Notes: generated from the letters alone by a model not told the origin. A DNA stretch of 64,000 nt from an uncultured Eubacteriales bacterium (GCA_910577755.1 CAJTNL010000006.1:1-64000); one strand, 5' to 3'; shown: positions 33,334 to 42,008, counted from the stretch's first letter. Numbers and translations are program-made.

Positions 33334-33361
33334 TATTGTACAATATATATTTAATATTCTT

Positions 33362-33395
33362 AAAAAAGCGCCTATCAAACAGCGCTTTTTTATTA
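33362..33395 (+). terminator. Terminator of groESL
   Basis: A 10-bp stem AAAAAAGCGC/GCGCTTTTTT (33362-33371 with 33382-33391) with a 10-nt loop. Confidence 0.85.
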
Positions 33396-33575
33396 TATCG
33401 GTTTAATTAAATAACGATATATGAAATACAATATTTATTACATATAGAATCTATCTTTTACATTTTTATATGGTGATAATATGTAAAAAACAAGATAAAA
33501 TGTTACAAGAAATATATTAAAATACATATAATCTTATGGTAACTATACAAAAAAATATCTATCAACAAACTACTA

Positions 33576-33604
33576 TTGAAATTATTGTAAAAATAAAATA
33601 CAAT
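33576..33604 (+). promoter_or_regulatory. Promoter of the purine operon
   Basis: TTGAAA (33576-33581), 17-bp spacer, TACAAT (33599-33604). Start near 33611, ahead of the leader ORF and terminator. The 180 bp between the groESL terminator and this promoter hold nothing I recognise. Confidence 0.65.
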
Positions 33605-33641
33605 AATAGCAAATCATGTTTAAATGGAGGTGGAATGGAAT

Positions 33642-33695
33642 ATGCTAACATTACTGCATGCGCCATTCTGCTTTTTAACAATTTGCAATAAGTAA
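33642..33695 (+). CDS. Putative leader peptide of the purine operon (17 aa)
   Basis: ATG at 33642 follows GGAGGTGG (33627-33634) and encodes MLTLLHAPFCFLTICNK, ending 4 bp before a terminator stem. An in-frame ATG at 33624 would add six residues but overlaps the ribosome binding site. No run of one control codon is seen. Leu is the commonest (4 of 17). The arrangement promoter, short ORF, terminator, operon suggests attenuation. Both translation and regulation are inferred. Confidence 0.4.
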   Translation: MLTLLHAPFCFLTICNK

Positions 33696-33699
33696 TAAA

Positions 33700-33742
33700 A
33701 GGCTACGATGTGCATTGGTTTGCGCCGTAGCCTGTTTTTTGT
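33700..33742 (+). terminator. Intrinsic terminator inside the purE leader
   Basis: AGGCTACG (33700-33707) pairs with CGTAGCCT (33726-33733), extended inward by GTGC/GCGC, and is followed by G and six T. It lies between the operon promoter and purE, so read-through or antitermination is required for purine gene expression. Confidence 0.85.
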
Positions 33743-33797
33743 TGTACCATTGTAAACGTGAGATTGAACGAAAATTAAAAATAAGAGGTGACCAGTG

Positions 33798-34298
33798 ATG
33801 TCAAAAAAAGTTGCAGTTATTATGGGCAGTGATAGTGATTTTCCAATTATTTCTGGTGCAGTGAAAAAATTAAAATCGTTTGGTATCACCGTAGAAGTGC
33901 ATGTGATGTCGGCACATAGAACGCCCCGCCAAGCTGTTGCTTTTTCCGAACATGCAAAAGAAAATGGATTTGGCGTAATTATTGCGGCCGCTGGTAAAGC
34001 AGCACATCTTGCGGGGATTTTAGCAGCACATACTACGTTGCCGGTTATAGGTATTCCAATTAAATCTTCAGCGTTGGACGGTTTGGATGCTTTATTAGCA
34101 ACTGTGCAAATGCCTAGTGGCGTTCCGGTTGCAACCGTAGCTATTGATGGCGCCTCCAATGCTGCAGTATTGGCTGTACAGATTCTTGCAATTACTGATA
34201 CACAGCTGGCACAAAAATTGGAATACATGAAAAAGGAAATGGAAGAAGAAGTTCAGAGAAAAGATACTGCATTACAGATGCAAGCCGAGGCTTTATAA
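33798..34298 (+). CDS. purE: N5-carboxyaminoimidazole ribonucleotide mutase, class I PurE
   Basis: The 166-aa enzyme has the CAIR/phosphate-binding GSDSDFPI near the N-terminus, SAHRTP (the catalytic His region) and IAAAGKAAHLAG. It interconverts N5-CAIR and CAIR in purine synthesis. Class I PurE normally needs PurK, which is not in the window. ATG 33798 (after AGAGGTGA) is chosen over GTG 33795. It heads the operon purE-purM-purN-purO-transformylase-purD. Confidence 0.95.
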   Translation: MSKKVAVIMGSDSDFPIISGAVKKLKSFGITVEVHVMSAHRTPRQAVAFSEHAKENGFGVIIAAAGKAAHLAGILAAHTTLPVIGIPIKSSALDGLDALLATVQMPSGVPVATVAIDGASNAAVLAVQILAITDTQLAQKLEYMKKEMEEEVQRKDTALQMQAEAL

Positions 34299-34346
34299 TA
34301 GCGCACATTCTATCATGGAGATCATATTTGAGGAGAAAATTGAACG

Positions 34347-35381
34347 ATGAAAAACTTTAGTGGTAGCTATAAAGAGGCGGGTGTTGATGTAACTGCTGGC
34401 TATGAAGCTGTAGAATTGATGAAACAGCATGTTGCACGTACAAATATACCTGGTGTTGTTTCAGGAATCGGCAGTTTTGGCGGATTATTTCAGCCGAATT
34501 TTTCAGGTATGAAAGCGCCGGTTTTAGTTTCGGGTACGGATGGAGTCGGTACAAAATTACGGTTGGCTTTCTTAATGGACAAGCATGATACCATCGGAAT
34601 AGATTGCGTAGCTATGTGTGTAAATGATGTGATATGTTGTGGTGCACAACCTTTGTTTTTTTTAGATTATCTTGCTGTTGGAAAAAATTTTCCAGAAAAA
34701 ATTGCAAAAATTGTTTCTGGAGTTGCGGATGGCTGCGTACAGTCTAACTGCGCATTGGTTGGTGGAGAGACAGCGGAAATGCCAGGGTTTTATCCAATTG
34801 ATGAGTATGATTTAGCGGGTTTCTGTGTTGGTATGGTAGACCGAGATAATGTAATAGATGGTTCTAATATGGAGCAGGGAGATGCAATTATTGGTATACA
34901 ATCTTCCGGAGTCCATTCTAATGGATTTTCTTTAGTACGGAAAATATTTGATGTGAATCCACAAAATCTTAAGAAGTATTATCAGGAGCTTGGTATGTCT
35001 TTAGGTGAGGCATTGCTTACACCGACAAAAATTTATGTGCGTGCTATATTATCCTTGATGCAAAATTGTAACGTAAAGGCTGTTTCTCATGTAACTGGGG
35101 GAGGTTTTTATGAGAATTTGCCTCGTATGATGAAACAGGGGTATACCGCTAGAATTAAAATAAACTCTTTTCCAACTTTACCAATTTTTGATTTAATTCA
35201 GAAGGTAGGAAATGTGCCGACTCCTGATATGTACAGCACCTTTAATATGGGAATTGGAATGTGTGTTGTAGTGCCTAAAGAGCAAAGCGAAAAAGCAATT
35301 GCATTTCTAAAAACAAGTGGTGAAGAAGCCTTTTTCATCGGTACAGTGGAAAAAGGTGAAGAGGGTGTTGTGTTATGTTGA
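34347..35381 (+). CDS. purM: Phosphoribosylformylglycinamidine cyclo-ligase
   Basis: The 344-aa AIR synthetase forms aminoimidazole ribonucleotide from FGAM with ATP. It shows the N-terminal YKEAGVDVTAGYEAVELMK, the conserved GTDGVGTKLRLAF, the CVALVGGETAEMPGFY-like block (here NCALVGGETAEMPGFY) and SSGVHSNGFSLVRKI. Length is normal. It overlaps the start of purN by 7 bp, indicating coupling. Confidence 0.97.
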   Translation: MKNFSGSYKEAGVDVTAGYEAVELMKQHVARTNIPGVVSGIGSFGGLFQPNFSGMKAPVLVSGTDGVGTKLRLAFLMDKHDTIGIDCVAMCVNDVICCGAQPLFFLDYLAVGKNFPEKIAKIVSGVADGCVQSNCALVGGETAEMPGFYPIDEYDLAGFCVGMVDRDNVIDGSNMEQGDAIIGIQSSGVHSNGFSLVRKIFDVNPQNLKKYYQELGMSLGEALLTPTKIYVRAILSLMQNCNVKAVSHVTGGGFYENLPRMMKQGYTARIKINSFPTLPIFDLIQKVGNVPTPDMYSTFNMGIGMCVVVPKEQSEKAIAFLKTSGEEAFFIGTVEKGEEGVVLC

Positions 35382-36007
35382 AAATTGCCGTTTTAGTTTC
35401 TGGCGGCGGTACAAATTTACAGGCTTTAATTAATGCTAGTAAAAAGGGCGAAATTGTAAATGGTGAGATTGCTTTGGTTATTTCCAGTAATCCTGATGCC
35501 TTTGCTTTAGAACGTGCAAATAGAGCGGGTATACCATCAAAAATTTTGATTCGTAAACAGTATGCCAGTATGCGGAAATATGATGATGCGCTTATTGAGC
35601 TGTTGAAACAATTTCAAATTGATTTAGTGGTTTTGGCTGGATTTATGACCATTATCAGTGACCGTGTAATTCGTACTTACTGTTATCGTATTATCAATAT
35701 ACATCCATCCTTAATTCCAGCTTTTAGTGGTGAAGGTTTTTATGGATTACACGTACACAAGGCGGCATTGGACCGTGGGGTGAAAGTAACTGGTGCAACT
35801 GTTCATTTTGTAAATGAAATTTGTGATGGAGGTCCCATTATTTTGCAAGAATCTGTTGCAGTAATGGAGGATGATACACCTGAAACTTTGCAAAAGCGTG
35901 TGATGGAAGAGGTAGAATGGAAGCTGTTGCCTAAGGCGGTTTCTCTGTTTTGCCAAGGTAAGCTGGAAATCCACAACGAACGTGTGATCATAAAAACGAA
36001 CGTATGA
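35375..36007 (+). CDS. purN: Phosphoribosylglycinamide formyltransferase
   Basis: The 210-aa GAR transformylase uses 10-formyl-THF. N-terminal VLVSGGGTNLQALINA is the phosphate loop. VLAGFMTIIS and NIHPSLIPAFSGEGFYG hold the catalytic Asn-His region, and VTGATVHFVNEICDGGPIILQ the catalytic Asp. Start ATG 35375 lies within the end of purM. Confidence 0.96.
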   Translation: MLKIAVLVSGGGTNLQALINASKKGEIVNGEIALVISSNPDAFALERANRAGIPSKILIRKQYASMRKYDDALIELLKQFQIDLVVLAGFMTIISDRVIRTYCYRIINIHPSLIPAFSGEGFYGLHVHKAALDRGVKVTGATVHFVNEICDGGPIILQESVAVMEDDTPETLQKRVMEEVEWKLLPKAVSLFCQGKLEIHNERVIIKTNV

Positions 36008-36025
36008 TATAGGTGAGGAATCAAC

Positions 36026-36739
36026 ATGGAATTAAAAAATATTAACGAAGTCTTAAAGGGCAATGCGTATCCTGGTCGGGGCATTATAATTGGAAAATCA
36101 CATGACGGCAAACATGCTGTAATTGCTTATTTTATTATGGGGCGCAGTGAAAACAGCCGTAACCGTGTATTTGTAGAAGATGGTTTAGGGATTCAAACAA
36201 AAGCTTTTGATGCATCCAAATTAACAGATCCGTCTTTAATTATTTATGCACCGGTACGTGTGGTGGGCAATACTACAATCGTAACCAACGGTGATCAAAC
36301 CGATACTATATATGATACCTTAGTGCAGGGTGGTACCTTTGAAGATGCTTTACGCACTCGTACATTTGAGCCTGACGAACCAAACTTTACGCCAAGAATT
36401 TCTGGCCAGGCGGTAATGACGCAAAACAGCTTTCAATATAAGCTCTCTATTTTAAAAAGTTATTATGGAAATCCCAGTGGCGCACTGCGCACTTTTTATG
36501 AGTATGTAAAACCTATAAACGGTGAAGGACATTTTATTCATACGTATTGCTGTGATGGCAACCCAATCCCTTCTTTTGAGGGAGAGCCGGTACGCATCGC
36601 TATTGAAAACCATATTGATACTTTTACCGATGGTATTTGGGAAAATCTGAATATGGAAAATAAGGTATCTTTGTTTACGCGTTTTATCAATTTAGAAAAT
36701 GGTATTGTAAAAACCAGAATTGTAAATAAAAATCAGTAA
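36026..36739 (+). CDS. purO: PurO-type IMP cyclohydrolase
   Basis: The 237-aa protein belongs to the IMP_cyclohyd (PurO) family first known from archaea. It has GNAYPGRGIIIGKSHDGKHAV-type N-terminus (quoted in part), YFIMGRSENSRNRVF and NTTIVTNGDQTDTI. It should close FAICAR to IMP, the last step of the pathway. Most bacteria do this with the N-terminal domain of bifunctional PurH, which is absent here. The next gene supplies the other PurH activity alone. GGTGAGGA precedes the ATG. Confidence 0.88.
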   Translation: MELKNINEVLKGNAYPGRGIIIGKSHDGKHAVIAYFIMGRSENSRNRVFVEDGLGIQTKAFDASKLTDPSLIIYAPVRVVGNTTIVTNGDQTDTIYDTLVQGGTFEDALRTRTFEPDEPNFTPRISGQAVMTQNSFQYKLSILKSYYGNPSGALRTFYEYVKPINGEGHFIHTYCCDGNPIPSFEGEPVRIAIENHIDTFTDGIWENLNMENKVSLFTRFINLENGIVKTRIVNKNQ

Positions 36740-36754
36740 CGGAGGACAAAATGT

Positions 36755-37933
36755 ATGCCAAACGAATTGATGCTGAAATATGGATGCAATCCTAATCAAA
36801 AACCATCCCGTATTTTTATGAAAGATGACTCTCATTTACCAATTACTGTGCTCAACGGTAAACCTGGATATATCAATTTTATGGATGCTCTTAATAGCTG
36901 GCAGCTTGTAAAGGAGCTGAAAGAGGCAACCGAATTACCAGCAGCAGCTTCTTTTAAGCACGTAAGCCCGGCAGGAGCAGCTGTAGCAGTTCCTATGAGT
37001 GATACATTAAAGAAAATTTACTTTGTAGATGATCTGCAGTTATCTCCAATTGCGACAGCTTATGCAAGAGCACGTGGCGCTGATCGTATGTCATCCTACG
37101 GTGATTTTGTAGCGTTATCCGATGTATGTGATGTGCAAACTGCTACACTGTTAACCAGAGAGGTTTCGGATGGTGTAATTGCACCTGGTTATACGCAGGC
37201 GGCTCTAGATATCTTGAAAACAAAGCGTAAGGGTAGCTATAATGTGCTTCAAATAGATGAGAATTATCAACCTGCTGTCATTGAGCATAAAGATATTTAC
37301 GGTATTACTTTTGAGCAGGGTAGAAATAATATTCAGATAAACGATCAAATGCTGCAAAATATTGTGAGCGATAACCAAACTTTGCCTGAAGAAGCAAAAC
37401 GCGATTTGCTAATTGCGTTAATTACACTTAAATATACGCAATCTAACTCTGTTTGTTATGCGAAAGACGGACAAGCCATTGGTATCGGGGCAGGTCAACA
37501 ATCTCGTATTCATTGTACTAGACTTGCTGGAAATAAAGCGGATATTTGGTTTCTGCGTCAGCATCCCAAGGTTTTAAATCTGCCTTTTAAAGCAGATATT
37601 CGTCGTCCGGATCGCGATAATACAATTGATGTATATATTTCTGATGACGATATGGATGTGTTGGCAGACGGTATATGGGAATTGTTTTTTACAGAGAAGC
37701 CGGAACGGTTTACAAGAGAGGAAAAACGTGTATGGTTAGATAAACAAACAGGGGTATCTCTTGGTTCTGATGCGTTTTTTCCATTTGGTGATAATATTGA
37801 GCGTGCGCATCGCAGCGGTGTATCTTATATTGCAGAGGCCGGTGGATCCATCCGTGACGATCATGTTATAGATACTTGTAACAAATATCAGATATGTCTG
37901 GTATTTACTGGTGTACGATTGTTTCACCATTAA
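36755..37933 (+). CDS. Stand-alone AICAR formyltransferase (PurH C-terminal type)
   Basis: The 392-aa protein matches the AICAR transformylase part of PurH without the cyclohydrolase domain. It has LKYGCNPNQKPS, LNGKPGYINFMDALNSWQLVKEL, AAASFKHVSPAGAAVA (with the catalytic Lys-His), ALITLKYTQSNSVCYAKDGQAIGIGAGQQSRIHCTRLAG in pieces, and a C-terminal EAGGSIRDDHVI. It transfers the formyl group of 10-formyl-THF to AICAR. It pairs with PurO directly upstream (15-bp gap). ATG 36755 has GGAGGA upstream. Confidence 0.92.
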   Translation: MPNELMLKYGCNPNQKPSRIFMKDDSHLPITVLNGKPGYINFMDALNSWQLVKELKEATELPAAASFKHVSPAGAAVAVPMSDTLKKIYFVDDLQLSPIATAYARARGADRMSSYGDFVALSDVCDVQTATLLTREVSDGVIAPGYTQAALDILKTKRKGSYNVLQIDENYQPAVIEHKDIYGITFEQGRNNIQINDQMLQNIVSDNQTLPEEAKRDLLIALITLKYTQSNSVCYAKDGQAIGIGAGQQSRIHCTRLAGNKADIWFLRQHPKVLNLPFKADIRRPDRDNTIDVYISDDDMDVLADGIWELFFTEKPERFTREEKRVWLDKQTGVSLGSDAFFPFGDNIERAHRSGVSYIAEAGGSIRDDHVIDTCNKYQICLVFTGVRLFHH

Positions 37934-37965
37934 ATATTTTAAAGAAAAAAGGAAGGTAGCTGTTA

Positions 37966-39225
37966 ATGAAGGTGCTTGTAGTAGGCGGCGGAGGACGGGA
38001 ACACGCCATTATCCGTAAATTATCTGAAAGTCCAAAGGTAGAAAAGATATACTGTGCGCCGGGTAACGGAGGAATTTCCTGTGATGCAGAGTGTGTTGCC
38101 ATTAATGCCATGAATAAAGAAAAAATGGTTACGTTTGCAAAAGATAACCATATTGATTTTGTAGTGGTGACGCCTGATGATCCGTTAGCGGATGGTATGG
38201 TAGATATAATGGAGGAGGCAGGCGTTCCTGCGTTTGGTCCTACTGCAAGGGCTGCTATAATTGAGAGTAGTAAAGTGTTTTCAAAAGATTTGATGAAAAA
38301 ATATGGTATTCCCACTGCAAATTATGAAGTTTTTGGCGATTCTGATGCTGCTTTAGCATTTATTCAGGAGCATCAAACCTTTCCAGTTGTGGTTAAAGCA
38401 GATGGTCTTGCTTTAGGCAAGGGTGTCATAATTGCTGTAGATAAAAATGAAGCCGAAAATGCCATTCGTTCTATTATGGAAGACAAAATATTTGGTCAGT
38501 CGGGAAATCAAATTGTGATAGAAGAATTTATGACAGGACCGGAAGTATCTGTGCTTGCTTTTACAGATGGCAAGACAGTAAAGCCAATGGTTTCTTCTAA
38601 AGATCATAAGCGTGCTTTGGATAACGACAAGGGTTTAAATACAGGAGGTATGGGTACTGTCAGTCCGAATCCGTATTATACCGACGAGATTGCACAGGAG
38701 TGCATGAAGACGATATTTTTACCAACAATTGATGCTATGAACCAAGAAGGAAGACCGTTTAAAGGTTGTCTGTATTTTGGTTTAATGCTAACATCCAATG
38801 GACCTAAAGTCATTGAATATAACTGCAGATTTGGAGACCCGGAAACACAGGTGGTATTGCCCAGATTACAATCAGATTTACTGGAGATTATGATGGCTGT
38901 TCGGAATGAGTGTTTGGAAGGTATTACTATCGAGTGGTCCAATGAAGCTGCGGCCTGCGTTATCATGGCGTCTGGTGGATATCCGGGAAAATATGAAAAG
39001 GGATGTGAAATCACAGGTCTAAACTCAAAAGGGCAGATAGATGATGTTATTATATATCATGCAGGGACTAAAAAAGAAAACGGTAAATTTTTGACAAATG
39101 GAGGTCGTGTTCTTGGTATTACAGCGATAGACGGAACATTGGAAAGCGCTTTGAAAAAAGCTTACGATGCTGTGTCAAATATTTGTTTTAAAAATGCTCA
39201 TTACCGAACAGATATCGGTAAATAA
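37966..39225 (+). CDS. purD: Phosphoribosylamine-glycine ligase
   Basis: The 419-aa GAR synthetase joins phosphoribosylamine and glycine with ATP. It has the N-terminal VLVVGGGGREHAI, the ATP-grasp blocks PVVVKADGLALGKGVIIA, IEEFMTGPEVSVLAFTDG and KDHKRALDNDKGLNTGGMG, and NCRFGDPETQVVLPRL. It is the last operon gene. GGAAGG precedes its ATG and a terminator follows. Confidence 0.97.
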   Translation: MKVLVVGGGGREHAIIRKLSESPKVEKIYCAPGNGGISCDAECVAINAMNKEKMVTFAKDNHIDFVVVTPDDPLADGMVDIMEEAGVPAFGPTARAAIIESSKVFSKDLMKKYGIPTANYEVFGDSDAALAFIQEHQTFPVVVKADGLALGKGVIIAVDKNEAENAIRSIMEDKIFGQSGNQIVIEEFMTGPEVSVLAFTDGKTVKPMVSSKDHKRALDNDKGLNTGGMGTVSPNPYYTDEIAQECMKTIFLPTIDAMNQEGRPFKGCLYFGLMLTSNGPKVIEYNCRFGDPETQVVLPRLQSDLLEIMMAVRNECLEGITIEWSNEAAACVIMASGGYPGKYEKGCEITGLNSKGQIDDVIIYHAGTKKENGKFLTNGGRVLGITAIDGTLESALKKAYDAVSNICFKNAHYRTDIGK

Positions 39226-39239
39226 CATAAATAAGAGGC

Positions 39240-39272
39240 GATAGTATTCAAAAGGATGCTATCCTTTTTTTA
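39240..39272 (+). terminator. Terminator of the purine operon
   Basis: GATAGTAT/ATGCTATC stem (39240-39247 with 39256-39263) and a seven-T tract. A second hairpin of 15 bp with one G-T pair lies at 39314-39350, perhaps insulating the next gene. Confidence 0.75.
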
Positions 39273-39367
39273 TTTACTACATTTATATAGAAATCTCACC
39301 GAGGGTTTCCGTGAAGAGTTCAGATATGCATACTTCATATCTGAGCTCTTATTTGCAATATAAAGCT

Positions 39368-39396
39368 TGTCTTTTGGCTTTATGTTTTGGTATACT
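39368..39396 (+). promoter_or_regulatory. Promoter of the DUF3267 gene
   Basis: TTGTCT (39368-39373) and TATACT (39391-39396) with a 17-bp spacer, 38 bp before the ATG. Confidence 0.6.
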
Positions 39397-39433
39397 ATAG
39401 ATACAATTCCAAGTATTTAGAGAGGGTAATGAT

Positions 39434-40009
39434 ATGAAAAGTGTGCTTAATCTTCCAAGCGGCTATCAGGAAATATTTAAAATAAATATGAAAGAAGATC
39501 GAAAGGTGATGTTGCGCATAAGTCTTTTATCTCTATTGCTTTTTGTAATACCTATGGTGGGTGCAGTATTTTTTGCTCCTTTGTCTGCTTTATTTGAAGG
39601 AACATTTATCAGTATTCTAATAAAATGGGTCGCTATTATCGTTGGAATGATTGTATATATTATCATTCATGAATTAGTACACGGTATTTTTATGAAAATA
39701 TTTAGCAGAACAAAAGTAAGATATGGTTTTAAAGGGATTTATGCCTATGCAGGGAGCAGCGCCTACTATAGTAAAAGAGCTTATATTATTATAGCGCTTG
39801 CACCTGTTGTAATTTTAGGAGCAATTTTGGCTTTAATGAATTGCGTTGTTCCAATTTCATGGTTTTGGGTAGTTTATTTTATACAATGCTATAATATTTC
39901 AGGTTCAGCAGGAGATATTTATGTATCCTGTAAAATGGGCCGTATGCAGCGTAACATATTGATTCATGATATTGGTGACATTATGACTGTTTATACCAGT
40001 ATCAATTAA
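39434..40009 (+). CDS. DUF3267 family putative zinc metalloprotease, membrane
   Basis: The 191-aa protein has about four membrane segments. Between the second and third lies HELVHG, the HExxH zincin motif (about residues 77-81), in the context YIIIHELVHGIFMKIF that defines DUF3267. Near the C-terminus SGSAGDIYVSCKMGRM may supply the third ligand. Members are proposed intramembrane or membrane-associated peptidases. Substrates are unknown. AGAGGGT precedes the ATG. The gene is monocistronic. Confidence 0.82.
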   Translation: MKSVLNLPSGYQEIFKINMKEDRKVMLRISLLSLLLFVIPMVGAVFFAPLSALFEGTFISILIKWVAIIVGMIVYIIIHELVHGIFMKIFSRTKVRYGFKGIYAYAGSSAYYSKRAYIIIALAPVVILGAILALMNCVVPISWFWVVYFIQCYNISGSAGDIYVSCKMGRMQRNILIHDIGDIMTVYTSIN

Positions 40010-40085
40010 CTTTGATTATAATAAAATAAAATGTAAAGAGCTTTTATTTTTTATATGTTGTACAGAATAAGGAGATGCTAATCTG

Positions 40086-40580
40086 ATGATTTATCAGGCA
40101 AAACCCGAAGACTTAAAAACAGTGACGAATTTAGTGCATCGGACGCTAAAAGAATGCTATCCCTCCTATTTTTCTCAACAGATTGTCACATTTTTTATCC
40201 ATCATCATACAGAAGAAGCGGTAAAAGAAGATATTGTAAATGCGAATGTATTTTTGATGGAAAGTGATGGTTATATAGTTGGCACTGGTACAATCAAAGA
40301 AAATGAGATTAAACGTTTGTTTATCTTGCCGCAATACCAACACAATCAATTTGGCAGTGAGTTATTAGCTTGCTTAGAAGATGATATTGCAATAAAAGAA
40401 ATTACAACTGCACAGGTGTATGCCCACCTACATATCTATCAGTGGTATCAAAAATGCGGTTATCATATCATAGCTGAGAGTGCAATTGATATAAATGGAG
40501 AACAACTGCCGTATTATTGTATGGAAAAAGATGTTACAGCTATGAATTTAGATCATTTGTATCAAGGGTTAATGTTTTAG
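40086..40580 (+). CDS. GNAT family N-acetyltransferase
   Basis: The 164-aa protein has the GNAT fold order: N-terminal YQAKPEDLKTVTNLVHRTL, central strand VGTGTIKENEIKRLFILPQYQHNQFGSELL (acetyl-CoA loop QHNQFGSELL in place of the usual Q/RxxGxG/A), and C-terminal YQWYQKCGYH. It would transfer acetyl groups to an amine. The substrate is not predictable. AAGGAG is 11 bp before ATG 40086. Its neighbours give no hint. Confidence 0.85.
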   Translation: MIYQAKPEDLKTVTNLVHRTLKECYPSYFSQQIVTFFIHHHTEEAVKEDIVNANVFLMESDGYIVGTGTIKENEIKRLFILPQYQHNQFGSELLACLEDDIAIKEITTAQVYAHLHIYQWYQKCGYHIIAESAIDINGEQLPYYCMEKDVTAMNLDHLYQGLMF

Positions 40581-40669
40581 CAAACACAAACATCATGTTG
40601 AATTTTTAATGGTGCAATTTAAAAGGTTACGGTATATATAATACTATATGCATAGAAAGGGTTTATCTA

Positions 40670-41139
40670 TTGGGGCATTTAGGCTTTTCATATGTAGGTT
40701 TTATTTATCTGATAATATTGTTTTTTCCAAATATATTTTGGATAAAGAAAAAGCCAATTGGATATGCAGCAGAAAGTGAAAATAAAATCTTAAAATTATT
40801 TGAGCGGGTTGGCGAGGGTTTAGTTGCTTGTACGGCTGTTATATTTTCTGATTTTAATGTACGTTTAGATACTTGGTGGAGTTTATGATTGGTATCATCT
40901 TTCGTAATAATGATTTTGTATGAAGTGTACTGGATTAAATATTTTTGCAGTGATAGAACACTTAAAGATTTTTATTGTAGTCTGATTGGTATTCCAGTAG
41001 CGGGCGCAATACTGCCGGTAATAGCATTTTTTTACTAGGAATATATGAAAAAAATTTTTGGATGCTGATTGCTGATATTATATTGGGTATTGGACATATT
41101 GGAATTCAATTGGAGCACAGAAAACATTTTATATGTTAA
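40670..41139 (+). pseudogene. Broken gene for a conserved small membrane protein
   Basis: Reading starts LGHLGFSYVGFIYLIILFFPN at a TTG after AAAGGG and continues as a hydrophobic protein with SDFNVRLDTWWSL. A TGA at 40886-40888 interrupts a position where relatives I recall have Trp. The frame then goes on (LVSSFVIMILYEVYWIKYF, LIGIPVAGAILPVIAF) to a TAG at 41036. Adding one T to the run of seven at 41027-41033 restores LLGIYEKNFWMLIADIILGIGHIG and a stop at 41137-41139. So there are one nonsense change, one frameshift and perhaps a lost ATG. The family is a widespread clostridial membrane protein of unknown role. Confidence 0.85.
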
Positions 41140-41239
41140 AATACAATAGTTTTAAATGTATGAGCGATTCGTATTCACAAGGTTGGAATGCTTTGGTTTT
41201 AGGTATATTTAATTTAACAATTTACATAAATAATAGCGA

Positions 41240-41291
41240 AAAAAATCCACTGTAAATGTTTAGCAATAAGCTGTCTTACAGTGGATTTTTT
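41240..41291. terminator. Strong hairpin terminator
   Basis: A perfect 16-bp stem (41240-41255 with 41276-41291) begins with an A-run and ends with a T-run. It lies between the pseudogene and the convergent gene at 41352 and can serve both. Confidence 0.85.
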
Positions 41292-41351
41292 ATAGTTTTT
41301 TGTTTAGCAAAAGTTTATGTTGCAACCTCTTTTTTCGATGATCGTATCATT

Positions 41352-41663
41352 CTAGTCCTCTTTGTTGGCTAAAGCGCGCTCCAACCATGCCTCAGAAATA
41401 TCCATGGCAAGATAAAGTCCATTTTTTTTACTTGTTTTAACAATCTGTTTTTTTGTGCTGATTGTACTGTCGGTACGCATCAATTGTATCGTAACTTCGT
41501 CTGCAATTTCCTGATTAGCAAGCACTTTAGTCGATTTAATATCCATTTTGATTACATATGGATCTCTCATATCTCCATAATAAATTGTATTTCCGCATCT
41601 GACAAGGGGTTTATCTTTATACGTTGGAAATTGGGATTCACTCGTTTTTTTAATCTTCATCAT
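41352..41663 (-). CDS. Conserved small clostridial protein, unknown function
   Basis: About 103 residues begin MMKIKKTSESQFPTYKDKPLVRCGNTIYYGDM. The frame extends upstream to 41759, but GAGGAGG at 41669-41675 places the start at the ATG pair 41660-41663. The sequence is mixed alpha/beta and highly charged, with no signal peptide or membrane helix. I recall close relatives in Ruminococcaceae annotated only as hypothetical. It lies immediately downstream of ireB on the same strand but is separated by about 100 bp, so it may have its own promoter. Confidence 0.7.
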   Translation of the reverse strand: MMKIKKTSESQFPTYKDKPLVRCGNTIYYGDMRDPYVIKMDIKSTKVLANQEIADEVTIQLMRTDSTISTKKQIVKTSKKNGLYLAMDISEAWLERALANKED

Positions 41664-41765
41664 TCCTACCTCCTCATTCACTGTTTGAGTGTATATTATA
41701 GCATGATTGGTAGGAAAAGTAAAGAAAATAAGAATGTCATTGTACGAAAACAATGACATTCTTTA

Positions 41766-42008
41766 TTAGTTTAAATAAGATTTTACTAATATTTGCAAAA
41801 GTTCATCTCTGTCAATTTTACGAATTAGACTACGGGCATTATTGTGCGTGGTAATATAAGTTGGATCTTCTGAAAGGATGTATCCTACAATTTGATTGAT
41901 TGGATTATAACCTTTTTCTTGTAGTGCATTATAAACCATTGTCAAAGTTGCTTTAATATCGTCATCACGATTATCATTAAAAGAGAATGTCATCGTTTTA
42001 TCCAGCAT
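41766..42008 (-). CDS. ireB: IreB family regulatory phosphoprotein
   Basis: The 80-aa protein matches IreB (UPF0297). It starts MLDKTMTFSFNDNRDDDIKATL and has YNALQEKGYNPINQIVGYILSEDPTYITTHNNARSLIRKIDRDE, quoted here only to identify the family core. IreB is a substrate of the PASTA kinase IreK in enterococci, phosphorylated on N-terminal threonines (Thr5/Thr7 would be the matches), and tunes cephalosporin resistance. The usual partners ruvX and alaS are not adjacent. ATG 42008 has GGAGG upstream. The longer frame to 42056 is not supported. Confidence 0.93.
   Translation of the reverse strand: MLDKTMTFSFNDNRDDDIKATLTMVYNALQEKGYNPINQIVGYILSEDPTYITTHNNARSLIRKIDRDELLQILVKSYLN

Noticed and set aside
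33620..34228. Long minus-strand frame over purE and its leader
   Set aside because: Antisense shadow of purE, which has family motifs.
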